From NCBI GenBank assembly GCA_030640695.1, contig DAOWIX010000188.1:1-14644 (forward strand): a stretch of 14,644 nt of DNA, in the 5' to 3' direction. How positions within the stretch are numbered: the stretch's first letter is position 1; the number at the start of each line of letters is the position of its first letter. The position numbers and the translations under genes were made by a program. The notes beneath the pieces are model-generated. The model was given only the letters and a program-made list of their open reading frames with translations. It was not told the DNA's origin and searched no databases. This document shows, piece by piece, positions 1-7,900 of this stretch. The stretch comes from Deltaproteobacteria bacterium. GTDB taxonomy: Bacteria; Desulfobacterota; Anaeroferrophillalia; Anaeroferrophillales; Tharpellaceae.

Positions 1-177
1 AAACACCAATGTCTCGTCGGTCTCTGCACCCAAAGGCCTTGAGGCAAAATATAGTCTAATTTAACAACTCAACTCAAGTTACTTTTAGATGTGTGGCCGC
101 AACACTCAGCGGTCTGAAATCGCTTTTTACGACGCCATCAAAGTTCTATTATTAATTTTCGGAATTTCATCCAGCGT
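1..177. other. Left-edge stretch without a recognisable gene
   Basis: No gene can be supported here. One plus-strand frame (2-58, ending in TAA at 56-58) could be the tail of a gene that starts outside the window, but its 18 or so residues match nothing I recognise. An ATG at 89 opens a short plus-strand frame beginning MCGR that stops within about 35 codons; it is dealt with under rejected items. From 118 onward the frame of the downstream hydrolase gene is open but has no ATG, GTG or TTG before 217. Confidence 0.4.
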
Positions 178-216
178 CTCATTGCCTCTTTTTCCGCTGT
201 CGGACTGATCTTCGGT

Positions 217-714
217 TTGGTGCTTTTTTGTGCCTCCCTGACACCTTCGTTGTTACCGCGTGAGTTTGTTGTCCAAGGCGTGCTGTCAGGCGTTGTTTTC
301 GCCGTAGGTTACGGTATTGGCAAGTCCGGGCATTGGGTCTGGAAGTTCATGGAGTTGAGGGACGTGACCGGGCGCTTTGCTCGAACCCTAATATGGATAC
401 TGGTGGTCGCCATGACCCTGACCGCCATCTACACGCTGAATCAGATGACAACCTGGCAGAATTCCATCCGCTTGCTGATGGAGATGGAGCCGATTGACAG
501 TGCCTACCCGGTGACCGTGCTTTGGGTCAGTATTGTCACAGCGTTGGTGGTCATCCTGCTGGTACGTCTGATCCTGTTTGCCGCATCCAGAGTGGTGGAC
601 GCCATTAATCGCTACCTGCCGCACCGTATTGCGATTGTACTGGGCGGCACTGCCTTTGCTCTGTTGCTCATCTCCTTTGTTGACGGGGTCTCCTCAAAGC
701 CTCATTGCATGTAA
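217..714 (+). CDS. Abhydrolase_9-family membrane protein, N-terminal membrane part (frameshifted)
   Basis: This is the membrane-anchoring N-terminal part of a membrane alpha/beta-hydrolase of the Abhydrolase_9 family (COG4425 type). It shows four hydrophobic segments, at about residues 20-37, 52-72, 100-122 and 138-156, and near its start the family-typical SLTPSLLPR motif. The first possible start is TTG 217 (then GTG 220). The open frame, however, reaches back to 118, and the residues before 217 (GLIFGL at about 202-219) also belong to the conserved first membrane segment, so the true start has been lost or uses a non-standard codon. The frame ends at a TAA at 712-714. The catalytic domain continues in the -1 frame from about 690, so this and the next entry are one broken gene. 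The physiological substrate of the family is not known to me. Confidence 0.75.
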   Translation: MVLFCASLTPSLLPREFVVQGVLSGVVFAVGYGIGKSGHWVWKFMELRDVTGRFARTLIWILVVAMTLTAIYTLNQMTTWQNSIRLLMEMEPIDSAYPVTVLWVSIVTALVVILLVRLILFAASRVVDAINRYLPHRIAIVLGGTAFALLLISFVDGVSSKPHCM

Positions 715-1814
715 CGGATGAATCTTTTGCCGCAATGAATCGGCTACTGGACGATGAGTACGACCCGCCGCAAGACGACAAGGCATCGGGCAGTGCGCAC
801 TCTCTTATTGCCTGGAGTGATATTGGCCAAAACGGTAAACGATTTGTTGTCGCCAGGCCGTCGAAGGAGGAAATTTCGGCCGTTCTCGGGAGTCAGGCGA
901 TGCAGCCTATCCGGGTCTATGCCGGGTTTGACACCGGCGACACTTTGAAGCAGCGCGCGCAGATCGCGCTGGCCGAATTAAAGCGTGTCGGAGGGTTCGA
1001 TCGTTCGACCTTGATCATCGCGACCACGACCGGTACCGGCTGGCTCGACCCTTCGGCGGTGAATCCCGTTGAGTTCATTCATGCAGGCGACATCGCCATC
1101 GTGGCGCTACAGTATTCCTACCTTCCCAGCTGGCTCACAATGATGGTTGAGCCAGGTCTGTCGCGACGGGCAGCAAATGTGTTGTTCAATGCGGTTTACG
1201 GATACTGGACCACTTTGCCGCATGATACGCGTCCCAAGCTTTATTTACATGGCCTCAGCTTGGGTGCGCTTGGATCCGAAGATTCTGCTGACCTCGTCAC
1301 CATGATAGCGGATCCCATTAACGGCGCGTTATGGAGCGGTCCGCCTTTTTCGAGTACGCTATGGAGTACGGTGATTCGGGGCCGTAACCCAGTTTCGTCG
1401 CAGTGGCGCCCGATCTTTCGCGATAGTGCAATGATTCGTTTTATGACGCAGGACGGGTTCCCTAGCTTGGCAGGTGCCGAATGGGGTCCATTGCGGATTG
1501 TGTATTTGCAGCATGCCAGTGACCCGATGAGTTTCTTTTCACCCCATCTGGCCTATGTTCGACCGGATTGGCTCGGTTCGGTCCGCGGGCGGGATGTGTC
1601 CCCCTCACTCAGGTGGTTTCCGCTTGTAACCTTCTTGCAGGTAGGATTCGATATTCCAATGGCGACCAGTGTTCCTCTGGGTTACGGACACAACTTCGCT
1701 CCCGCCAGCTACATTGACGCCTGGATCGAAGTCACCCAGCCGCAGAACTGGAGCGCGGCCGATACCGTAAAGCTCAAGAGCCATTTCATCGGCTTCGATC
1801 CTCATGCGCTGTGA
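705..1814 (+). CDS. Abhydrolase_9-family alpha/beta-hydrolase, catalytic part (frameshifted)
   Basis: This is the soluble hydrolase domain belonging to the membrane part just upstream. Numbering from the TTG at 705, the nucleophile elbow is GLSLG with Ser185. A conserved LQHASDP block (Asp273) and GYGHN (His329) are candidates for the other triad members. The family-typical blocks TTTGTGW, QYSYLPSW, RPDWL and WFPLVTFLQV are all present. The catalytic part therefore looks complete and under selection until recently. In the same frame the protein-like sequence begins earlier, at about 690 (LLKASLHVTDESF), directly after the FVDG of the upstream frame, so the TTG at 705 is only a formal start. 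A missing base around 684-690 would explain the break; a sequencing error is equally possible. The gene converges on the minus-strand ATPase gene. Esterase, lipase or thioesterase activity is plausible but not shown. Confidence 0.8.
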   Translation: MHVTDESFAAMNRLLDDEYDPPQDDKASGSAHSLIAWSDIGQNGKRFVVARPSKEEISAVLGSQAMQPIRVYAGFDTGDTLKQRAQIALAELKRVGGFDRSTLIIATTTGTGWLDPSAVNPVEFIHAGDIAIVALQYSYLPSWLTMMVEPGLSRRAANVLFNAVYGYWTTLPHDTRPKLYLHGLSLGALGSEDSADLVTMIADPINGALWSGPPFSSTLWSTVIRGRNPVSSQWRPIFRDSAMIRFMTQDGFPSLAGAEWGPLRIVYLQHASDPMSFFSPHLAYVRPDWLGSVRGRDVSPSLRWFPLVTFLQVGFDIPMATSVPLGYGHNFAPASYIDAWIEVTQPQNWSAADTVKLKSHFIGFDPHAL

Positions 1815-1829
1815 AAAGCATGTTGATGC

Positions 1830-1964
1830 ATGAATATTGCGGACGTATTGACTTCCTATGCCGTTGCTTTTCGTTATCCTGGGGATGTGATTTAACCGGA
1901 ATATGAAGATGTATTAATAGCTATAGAAGCATCCAAAGCAGTGTAGTTTCAGGCACCAGCTATT
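1830..1964 (+). pseudogene. Decayed C-terminal fragment of a HEPN-domain toxin
   Basis: From ATG 1830 the frame reads MNIADVLTSYAVAFRYPGD, then a TAA (1893-1895), then PEYEDVLIAIEASKAV, then a TAG (1944-1946). The YAV-x-x-RYPGD block followed by an acidic amphipathic helix is the typical end of small HEPN-domain proteins (HepT-like ribonuclease partners of MNT nucleotidyltransferases). Two in-frame stops and the lack of any preceding HEPN helices show it is a relic. It lies on the plus strand, 15 bases after the hydrolase gene and just before the 3' end of the opposite-strand ATPase gene. The identification rests on motif memory over about 36 residues. Confidence 0.5.
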
Positions 1965-1974
1965 TGAGTAGTGG

Positions 1975-3093
1975 TTAAAAGTTTTTGTAAAGTAACCATG
2001 CCCTGAAAAAAGGGTTGGTAAATTTGTACTCATCCCCTCTTTTAAGAATAATTCGTAATTGGATCAACCTTTCTAGAGCTTTCAGAACTGATGCTGATGA
2101 AGGGATGCCGATGTTCATGAGGAATCGTGATGAAGTCAATGCCTTGCCCCCATGTCTGGCAATTCCGGTCAGGCATCTAAATTGTTGGTCGGAAATTGTG
2201 TTGATATCAGCCTCATAGACTTTGGCTTCCCGGGCAAATATCAACTCCACAGCTTTTGCTATATTGTTCTGCTCAATTGTCTCACCGGTGTCGCTGGTGC
2301 TCCAGAGGGCCGAGCAGAGTTGTTGAATGTCGCCGGATATATTCCCCGCGAGCTCGAAAACACGATTAAGTGCGTCCGCATTGATGCTCCGCCCCCCATC
2401 GTTAAAGCGCTTGACGATGTAATTCTTAAATGAAGTTTCAGCCAGTGGCCCGACTGCTACCAAAACAGCTGATTTGAAAAACGGGCTCTCAGGGCCAATA
2501 AATATTTCATCCATTTTGTTGCGCAGGCTACCGGCAAAAATATACGGAATATTTGACTGGAACTGAATTTTACTTCTCATTATCGCCAAAGTTTCAGGGG
2601 CGTCTTTGAGCTTTAAAATATCCTGAAATTCATCAAAAACAACGACAACAGGTTTTTGGGATGTCTGTATCTCGGTAATTAGATCCAGCACAGTCTCAAT
2701 GTCATCAGGGGTCATTTTCACCGCGGCATCCAGAGAAATCGAAGGAAGTCCGGTAATCGGATCAACCGTAAAAGAGGGACGTAAATGAGAAAAGGTTTTG
2801 AATATTTTTGAGAAAAGCCCACTCTCTTTTTGTTCCATCGAGATGATGGCCTTGACGATGCGTTTGGCAAGAATGTCCGATGATTTTACCCCGAACAGAT
2901 CGATATAAACCGTGCGGTACTTTTTCAGGCGGCGGCAGGTTTCATAAATAAGCGACGTTTTTCCTATACGCCTTTCCCCCTGGACATATATGTTTTGTCC
3001 CTGTTTGATATAGTTCATTACCGATTTTGTTAAATCCGGGCGTGGACAAAAATCATTGCCGCTAACAACTTGACCAAATTTGAACGGATCCAT
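1975..3093 (-). CDS. AAA+ ATPase, archaeal ATPase_2 type, with C-terminal winged helix
   Basis: This 372-residue cytoplasmic P-loop ATPase resembles the archaeal-type AAA family (ATPase_2, a STAND-like clade). Walker A is GERRIGKTS (residues 39-47, Lys45 and Thr46). Walker B is VVVVFDEFQ (149-157, Asp154 and Glu155). A sensor-like FAGS lies at 186-189. The C-terminal 75 residues look like a winged helix, so nucleic-acid or protein binding is likely. I chose ATG 3091-3093 because a GAGG-type ribosome site sits just upstream; the longer reading from TTG 3105 would place that site inside the gene. The gene stands alone on this strand, 399 bases downstream of the efflux operon, with its own probable promoter and a three-copy repeat. 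Remnants of MNT/HEPN genes flank it on the other strand. Its specific role is unknown; such ATPases are often found in defence or mobile-island contexts. Confidence 0.8.
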   Translation of the reverse strand: MDPFKFGQVVSGNDFCPRPDLTKSVMNYIKQGQNIYVQGERRIGKTSLIYETCRRLKKYRTVYIDLFGVKSSDILAKRIVKAIISMEQKESGLFSKIFKTFSHLRPSFTVDPITGLPSISLDAAVKMTPDDIETVLDLITEIQTSQKPVVVVFDEFQDILKLKDAPETLAIMRSKIQFQSNIPYIFAGSLRNKMDEIFIGPESPFFKSAVLVAVGPLAETSFKNYIVKRFNDGGRSINADALNRVFELAGNISGDIQQLCSALWSTSDTGETIEQNNIAKAVELIFAREAKVYEADINTISDQQFRCLTGIARHGGKALTSSRFLMNIGIPSSASVLKALERLIQLRIILKRGDEYKFTNPFFRAWLLYKNF

Positions 3094-3117
3094 CTTCCAC
3101 CTCAAAACTTACTTATC

Positions 3118-3162
3118 AGTAACTAATTCATTAGTAACTAACTCTATAGTAACCTATATTTC
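3118..3162. repeat. Three 15-bp direct repeats in the ATPase promoter region
   Basis: AGTAAC recurs exactly every 15 bases, at 3118, 3133 and 3148, with partly conserved flanks (AGTAACTAATTCATT, AGTAACTAACTCTAT, AGTAACCTATATTTC). The middle copy is centred on TTAGTAACTAA, an almost perfect inverted repeat with one central base, so each unit could be an operator half or full site. The array lies between 25 and 69 bases upstream of the ATPase start codon and overlaps its predicted -10 box, which suggests a repressor or autoregulatory binding site. Confidence 0.6.
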
Positions 3163-3174
3163 GGAAAATTTCAA
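3146..3174 (-). promoter_or_regulatory. Candidate sigma-70 promoter of the ATPase gene
   Basis: On the minus strand TTGAAA (3169-3174) is followed after exactly 17 bases by TACTAT (3146-3151), matching the consensus at five and four of six positions. Transcription would start near 3139, leaving a leader of about 45 bases before ATG 3093. The -10 box overlaps one 15-bp repeat copy and the other two lie around and after the start point, as expected for repression. Confidence 0.45.
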
Positions 3175-3199
3175 GAGAAGTATCATCCCCGTTTTCAAG

Positions 3200-3346
3200 C
3201 CGGCACTTTTGCATAAGGTATTACGCGGACTAAAAGTTCCGGTTGACATTATTATGCAAACCAGAGCAGAAGTTGAGCGAAGTAGAAATGTGGCAACCTC
3301 TCTAGTGAAAAAGGTTATGGAGGAAGGCAGGGTTTTACATGGTTGA
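3200..3346 (+). pseudogene. C-terminal fragment of an MNT-type nucleotidyltransferase (MntA-like antitoxin)
   Basis: The frame reads ALLHKVLRGLKVPVDIIMQ, then a helix rich in Glu and Arg, then KVMEEGRVLHG and TGA at 3344-3346. The patterns vPVD-aliphatic-aliphatic and a final EGRVLYE-like block are typical of the end of minimal nucleotidyltransferases paired with HEPN toxins, in which the MNT protein modifies and neutralises HEPN. The N-terminal half with the GS and DxD nucleotide-binding motifs is absent: upstream sequence is the ATPase promoter region. The open frame extends back to 3080, but those extra codons are promoter and repeat DNA. The stop overlaps the ATG of the HEPN fragment, the usual arrangement in these operons. 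Confidence 0.6.
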
Positions 3347-3491
3347 TTCGGAAAAACGTGAAAGTGATCAATGGTTGATAAAAGCGAACAATGATTTGCG
3401 CTCTGCCGAACAACTATTGAAGGCTGAGCCGCCCCTAAACAGTAAAAGCCTGAACCCAAGTTGATTTTATTTTTATGCCAGGCAAACTGTC
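3339..3491 (+). pseudogene. N-terminal fragment of a HEPN-domain toxin (HepT-like)
   Basis: ATG 3339 overlaps the MNT stop by 8 bases and opens a 41-codon frame ending at TGA 3462-3464. Its DQWLIKANNDLRSAEQLLKAEPP segment is the classic first helix of HEPN proteins. After the stop the same frame continues FYFYARQTV, which resembles the start of the second HEPN helix (cFhaqQaxEK), so the stop probably arose by mutation. The fragment ends where the opposite-strand efflux gene begins (3492). The later catalytic R-x4-6-H motif is missing, so no active toxin can be made from it. Confidence 0.6.
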
Positions 3492-4913
3492 TTATGAATC
3501 AGTGATTGTCGCATCTTGAGCTTGCCAGCCCCCCCCCAGAGCTTTATAAAGTTGGACCAGGGCGTTTAATTTTTTAGTTTGGGCATTAGATAGCGAAAGT
3601 TCGGCATCAAAGAGCTGGCGTTGGGCATCCAAAACATCAAGAAAGCCAATAACGCCATTGCCATATTGCAATTTAGCCAAATGCAGATAGCCCCGGCTGG
3701 AGACCAGAAGTTGTTCGGTGGCCCTCAAGACATCATCGGCGCTATAGTAGGCCTGCAATGAATAACTGACTTCGGAGAGTGCGATAAGCAGGCTTTTTTG
3801 ATAACTGAGTAGCGCTTCCTGATGCTCAAGCTTAGCGATTTCAAGGTTCGCAAGGTTGGCGCCGGCATTAAATAGTGGTTGCAGAAGGCCTGCTCCGACA
3901 TCCCAGGTTTTGCCCTGACCTTTTGTCAGGTCGCTGAAGGTAGGGCTTAAACGCCCAAAACCGGCGGTCAGATCAAAGCTTGGGAAGAGGGCGCCTTTGG
4001 CGATGCCAATTGATGCCGTGGCGGCGTGAAGTTCGGCTTCGGCAACTTGAATGTCGGGTCGACGTTGCAGTAAATCCGAAGGCAAGCCGACGGGGATTTC
4101 CGTCGGCAGAGAATCTATTGTTAAAGGATCTTTTATCTCAATGGGACGGGGTTCTTCACCGAGCAGAAGCCAAAGGGCATTTTCAAGTTGAACTCTCTCG
4201 GTGTCAATAACTGGTAAATTTGCCTGGGCTTGGGCCAGGGCGACCTCGGCCTGGCGGACATCTAAACCGGAAATAATCCCGCCCTCTTTTCTCAGAATCA
4301 GGATATCTAAAACCTTCTCTCGGGTTTTGATAGTGGATTCGGTAATCTGTTGTCTGTTTATGGCATTTTGCAGATCAAAATAAGTGTTGGCAATTGCGGC
4401 AATGATTGAAATTTGTTGCCCGTAGATATTAAATTTTGCGGCTTTTAGTTTAGCATCAGCCACTTCTCCTGCGCGTCGGTTTACGCCCCAGAGATCGACC
4501 TCCCATATGACGGTGGCCTCTACCGTGAACTCTTCACTGATCCCGTTATTCGGATTGCTTAGTTTGGAGCTCTGTTGCCTTACCCCGGTTGTGGTCAAGT
4601 CAACTATGGGGAACAGTGGGGCTCTGGCAACGATTCTTGCAGCTTGGGATTTTGCCAGTCGTATACGGGCCGTTTTCAGATCGAGATTATTTTTTAATCC
4701 CTGCTCAATCAGAGTTTGAAGTTGTTGCTCCTGGTATATCAACCCCCACTCCTGACTTGCCAAACCAGATGTTTCGGTTGATTCTGAATGGCCTGCCGGG
4801 ACCCGAAAATCAGTCTCAATATTACCGTTTTGTGAGGGCGGCTCAAAGTCCGGGCCCAATGTACATCCGGCAGAAATTAACAGCAGGAGTAAAAGTGTGT
4901 AAAGCTTACACAT
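3492..4913 (-). CDS. RND efflux outer-membrane lipoprotein, NodT/OprM-type
   Basis: This 473-residue outer-membrane factor forms the TolC-like exit duct of a tripartite pump. A lipoprotein signal ends in ISAGC with Cys17 as the acylated residue, followed by the CTLGPDFEPP start typical of the NodT subfamily. Two outer-membrane efflux (OEP) repeats follow, roughly residues 55-240 and 285-465; the second contains LLQRRPDIQVAEAEL and GIAKGALFPSFDL, family hallmarks. ATG 4911-4913 is preferred over GTG 4929-4931 because a GAGGGGA ribosome site lies about 9 bases upstream, and because the start overlaps the transporter stop by 8 bases, implying translational coupling. A run of nine G on the coding strand encodes the GGGW motif near the C terminus. 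It is the last gene of the efflux operon; no convincing terminator follows. Confidence 0.93.
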   Translation of the reverse strand: MCKLYTLLLLLLISAGCTLGPDFEPPSQNGNIETDFRVPAGHSESTETSGLASQEWGLIYQEQQLQTLIEQGLKNNLDLKTARIRLAKSQAARIVARAPLFPIVDLTTTGVRQQSSKLSNPNNGISEEFTVEATVIWEVDLWGVNRRAGEVADAKLKAAKFNIYGQQISIIAAIANTYFDLQNAINRQQITESTIKTREKVLDILILRKEGGIISGLDVRQAEVALAQAQANLPVIDTERVQLENALWLLLGEEPRPIEIKDPLTIDSLPTEIPVGLPSDLLQRRPDIQVAEAELHAATASIGIAKGALFPSFDLTAGFGRLSPTFSDLTKGQGKTWDVGAGLLQPLFNAGANLANLEIAKLEHQEALLSYQKSLLIALSEVSYSLQAYYSADDVLRATEQLLVSSRGYLHLAKLQYGNGVIGFLDVLDAQRQLFDAELSLSNAQTKKLNALVQLYKALGGGWQAQDATITDS

Positions 4914-7900
4914 CGTTTTGGATCCCCTCACGATTTTCTTTCAGGGTTGGTTTTATGCGTATAAATCTAGATAGAGTTACGAAAAAAAGAGGTACAAAAA
5001 CAATTCCCAGGCTGGTCGCCAGGATCATGCCGCCCAAGATAGGTATAGACATGGATTTACGACTTAAGGAGCCGGGACCACCTGAGATAACCAGGGGCAT
5101 GACCCCTAAGATAAAAGATACTGAGGTCATCATAATGGGGCGAAAGCGTTGTTTTGCAGCTTGCAAGGCTGACTCTACTGCGCTGGTGCCTTGCATGTAT
5201 AGTGCGTTACAACGTTCCACGATGAGAATAGAGTTTTTTGCCGCCAAACCAATAAGCGTGATAAAAGCAATCTGGACAAACAAATTGTTTTCCAAGCCCC
5301 CCATCCAGGCCGCCAGAAGGGCTCCAAGCATGGCTATGGGGGCAATAACTAAAACCGCCAGGGGAATAACCCAACTTTCATAAAGGGCGGCAAGAAAAAG
5401 AAAAACAAAAATCAAGGCCATTGTCATAGCTATGCCGATTTGACCACTTGAGCGCATCTCCTGAAAAGTTAATCCGGTCCACTCGTAGCCAACCCCGGGT
5501 GGCAAGACCTCCTTTGCGGTCTCATTAATAACTGCAATCACATCTCCGGTTGAATAACCGGGATTAGGTTCAGCAACCATGCCGGCTCCGGTAAACATGT
5601 TATAACGAATCACAGAAGATGGGCCCGTGGTAAAGTCTAAGTCGGCAAGGGTGCTTATGGGAACCATGTCACCACTGTTGGAGCGCACATAGTAGCTCTT
5701 TATTGCCGCCGGGCGATCACGATATTCGCCTTCGGCTTGAACCTTCACCTTGTACACCCGACCAAACAGGTTAAAGTCATTAACATTACTGGAGCCGGTG
5801 AAAGTTCGCATGGTGCTATAGATATCGGCCAGGGGAACCCCGATTGCTTTGGCTAGAGAGCGATCAACTTTAAGTTCATACAGGGGTATTTCAGCCTTAA
5901 AATCTGTAGACATATTATTGACGGCCGGGTGTTGTTGAACTTGGTGGATCAGTTGTTGAGCGATATCTTGAAGCTGATGCCAATTGGTGCCGCTTCGATC
6001 CTGCAAGATCAACTCAACCCCGTTGCTGTTGCCGAGACCGGCAACCGCCGAAGGCTTAAAAAGCCTGGTCTTGGTTTCTAATATTTTCTCAAGCTCTGGT
6101 TGCAGCTCTTTAATTACCCGGTCTACTTTATAGTCTGTACGCTCTGGCCAATCTTTGAGAATGACTTCCAGGGTAGAATCCGCCTCGTTTCCGCCTGAAC
6201 GTTTACTTTCTCCCGCCAGACTGAAGACATGGGCGACGGCGGGGTGTTGTTGCACAAGTATTTGAGCGCGATCGGCAATTTTCTTTGAACGATTAACTGA
6301 CGCACCATCAGGTAATTCTAGGTCGACGAAAAAGCGGCCCTGATCCTCTGCCGGCATAAAACTCGAAGGCAGATATTTGAAGAGAAAAAAAGTTCCAATC
6401 AATATAACCAAGAAACAGAGAAGCGTACGCTTGTATCGTTTCAGGGTCCAGGCCACAATTTGGGTATAGCGATTTGAACCGTGGTCAAGCCATCGGTTAA
6501 AACGTGCAAACAGATGTTTTAACCAGCCCGATGACGACTGACTTTGACCATCCATTAAAATGGCGCACAAGGCCGGGCTCAGGGTCATTGCGACAATGGT
6601 TGAGATGAGAACTGATACGGTTATGGAGACCGCAAATTCGCGGTAAAGAATGCCGCTGATACCGGGAAGAAAAGCCACGGGCACAAAAACCGCGGCTAAG
6701 ACCAGAGAGGTCGCCACTAATGGTGCGGTCAATTCCGTCATCGCCCGGGCTGTAGCGGTTGCGGCATCAACCCCCTCTTCGACCATGATACGCTCTACAC
6801 CTTCGACGACAACAATGGCATCATCAACGACAATACCTATGGCAAGTACGAGAGCTAAAAGGTTTACCGTGTTGATGGTAAACCCCAAAGCGGACATGGC
6901 GGCAAAAGTACCGATGATGGAAACCGGGACCGCCAGGGCCGGAATAAGGGTGGCCCGCCAATTCTGGAGGAATAGATAGACTACCAACATTACCAATATG
7001 AGGGCTGCGGCAAAGGTTTTAAGAACCTCTAAAATAGCTGCTTTAATGAAAGAGGAACCGTCGTACCAGATTTGCCACTCAATTCCCTGGGGGAATCCGG
7101 TCGCAAGATTGGCCATAACCTTTTTAACTTTGCTTGCAACCTTCAGCGCATTGGCTCCGGGAGTAAGATAGACCTGTAGTATTGCTGCCGCCTTACCGTC
7201 AAGCTTAGATTCAAGGGTATAGGCGGAGGTTTCCAACTCAACCCTGGCAATATCACGCAGGCGGATCATGGCACCTGAGGGATCGGCGCGGACTATTATA
7301 TCTTTAAATTCACTTGCCTGGGTGAGCCGGCCCTGGGTGGTAATGGGATAGGAGAGGCTTATGTTCTTTTTGTTGGGTTGGGAGCCCAGCGAGCCGGCAG
7401 CGGCTTCGGCATTTTGTTCGCGTATAGCGTCTATGACATCATTTGTCGTCAAACTATGACTCGCCATTAAATCGGGCCTTAACCAGATTCGCATTGAATA
7501 GCTGCGGGCCCCCGTATTACGAGTGCGACCGACGCCGGGAATGCGCCGCAGGGCCGACTCGATATTTATCGATGCATAGTTTGATAAATAGACGTCATCA
7601 TATTTTGCCTCCGTCGAGGTTAAGGCCATTTTGAGGAGCTCGACTGCAGATTCCTTGTCTACGTTTACGCCCTCTTGCATGACATCGGTGGGCAGATTGG
7701 AATCGGCCTGTTTGGCTCGATTCTGGACATCGACCGCGGCCATATCCGGATCCGTGCCAACATCAAAAGTAATTGTGATTCCGACGCTACCGCTTTTTGA
7801 GCTCGAAGAGCGCATGTAAAGCATATTGGGTGTGCCGTTAAGCTCTTGCTCAATGGGGGTTGCGACCGATTCCGCCGCTGTAATTGCGGTAGCTCCGGGA

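Noticed and set aside
89..196. Short plus-strand frame starting MCGR, as in SRAP/YedK DNA-crosslink peptidases
   Set aside because: Only the first four residues fit; the rest has no SRAP motif and the frame stops after about 35 codons.
3080..3199. N-terminal part of the plus-strand frame leading into the MNT fragment
   Set aside because: These codons are the ATPase start and its promoter repeats; no nucleotidyltransferase motif is present, so I trimmed the fragment to 3200.
3154..3459. Minus-strand 101-residue open frame
   Set aside because: It lies opposite the MNT and HEPN fragments, has no ribosome site and no recognisable motif; it is a shadow frame.
3440..3491. Terminator for the efflux operon
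   Set aside because: The only hairpin (TGCC-T-GGCA on the minus strand) has a one-base loop, which cannot form.
4589..5383. Plus-strand 264-residue open frame
   Set aside because: It is antisense to the outer-membrane factor and the RND pump, with basic low-similarity sequence; the opposite strand is clearly the coding one.
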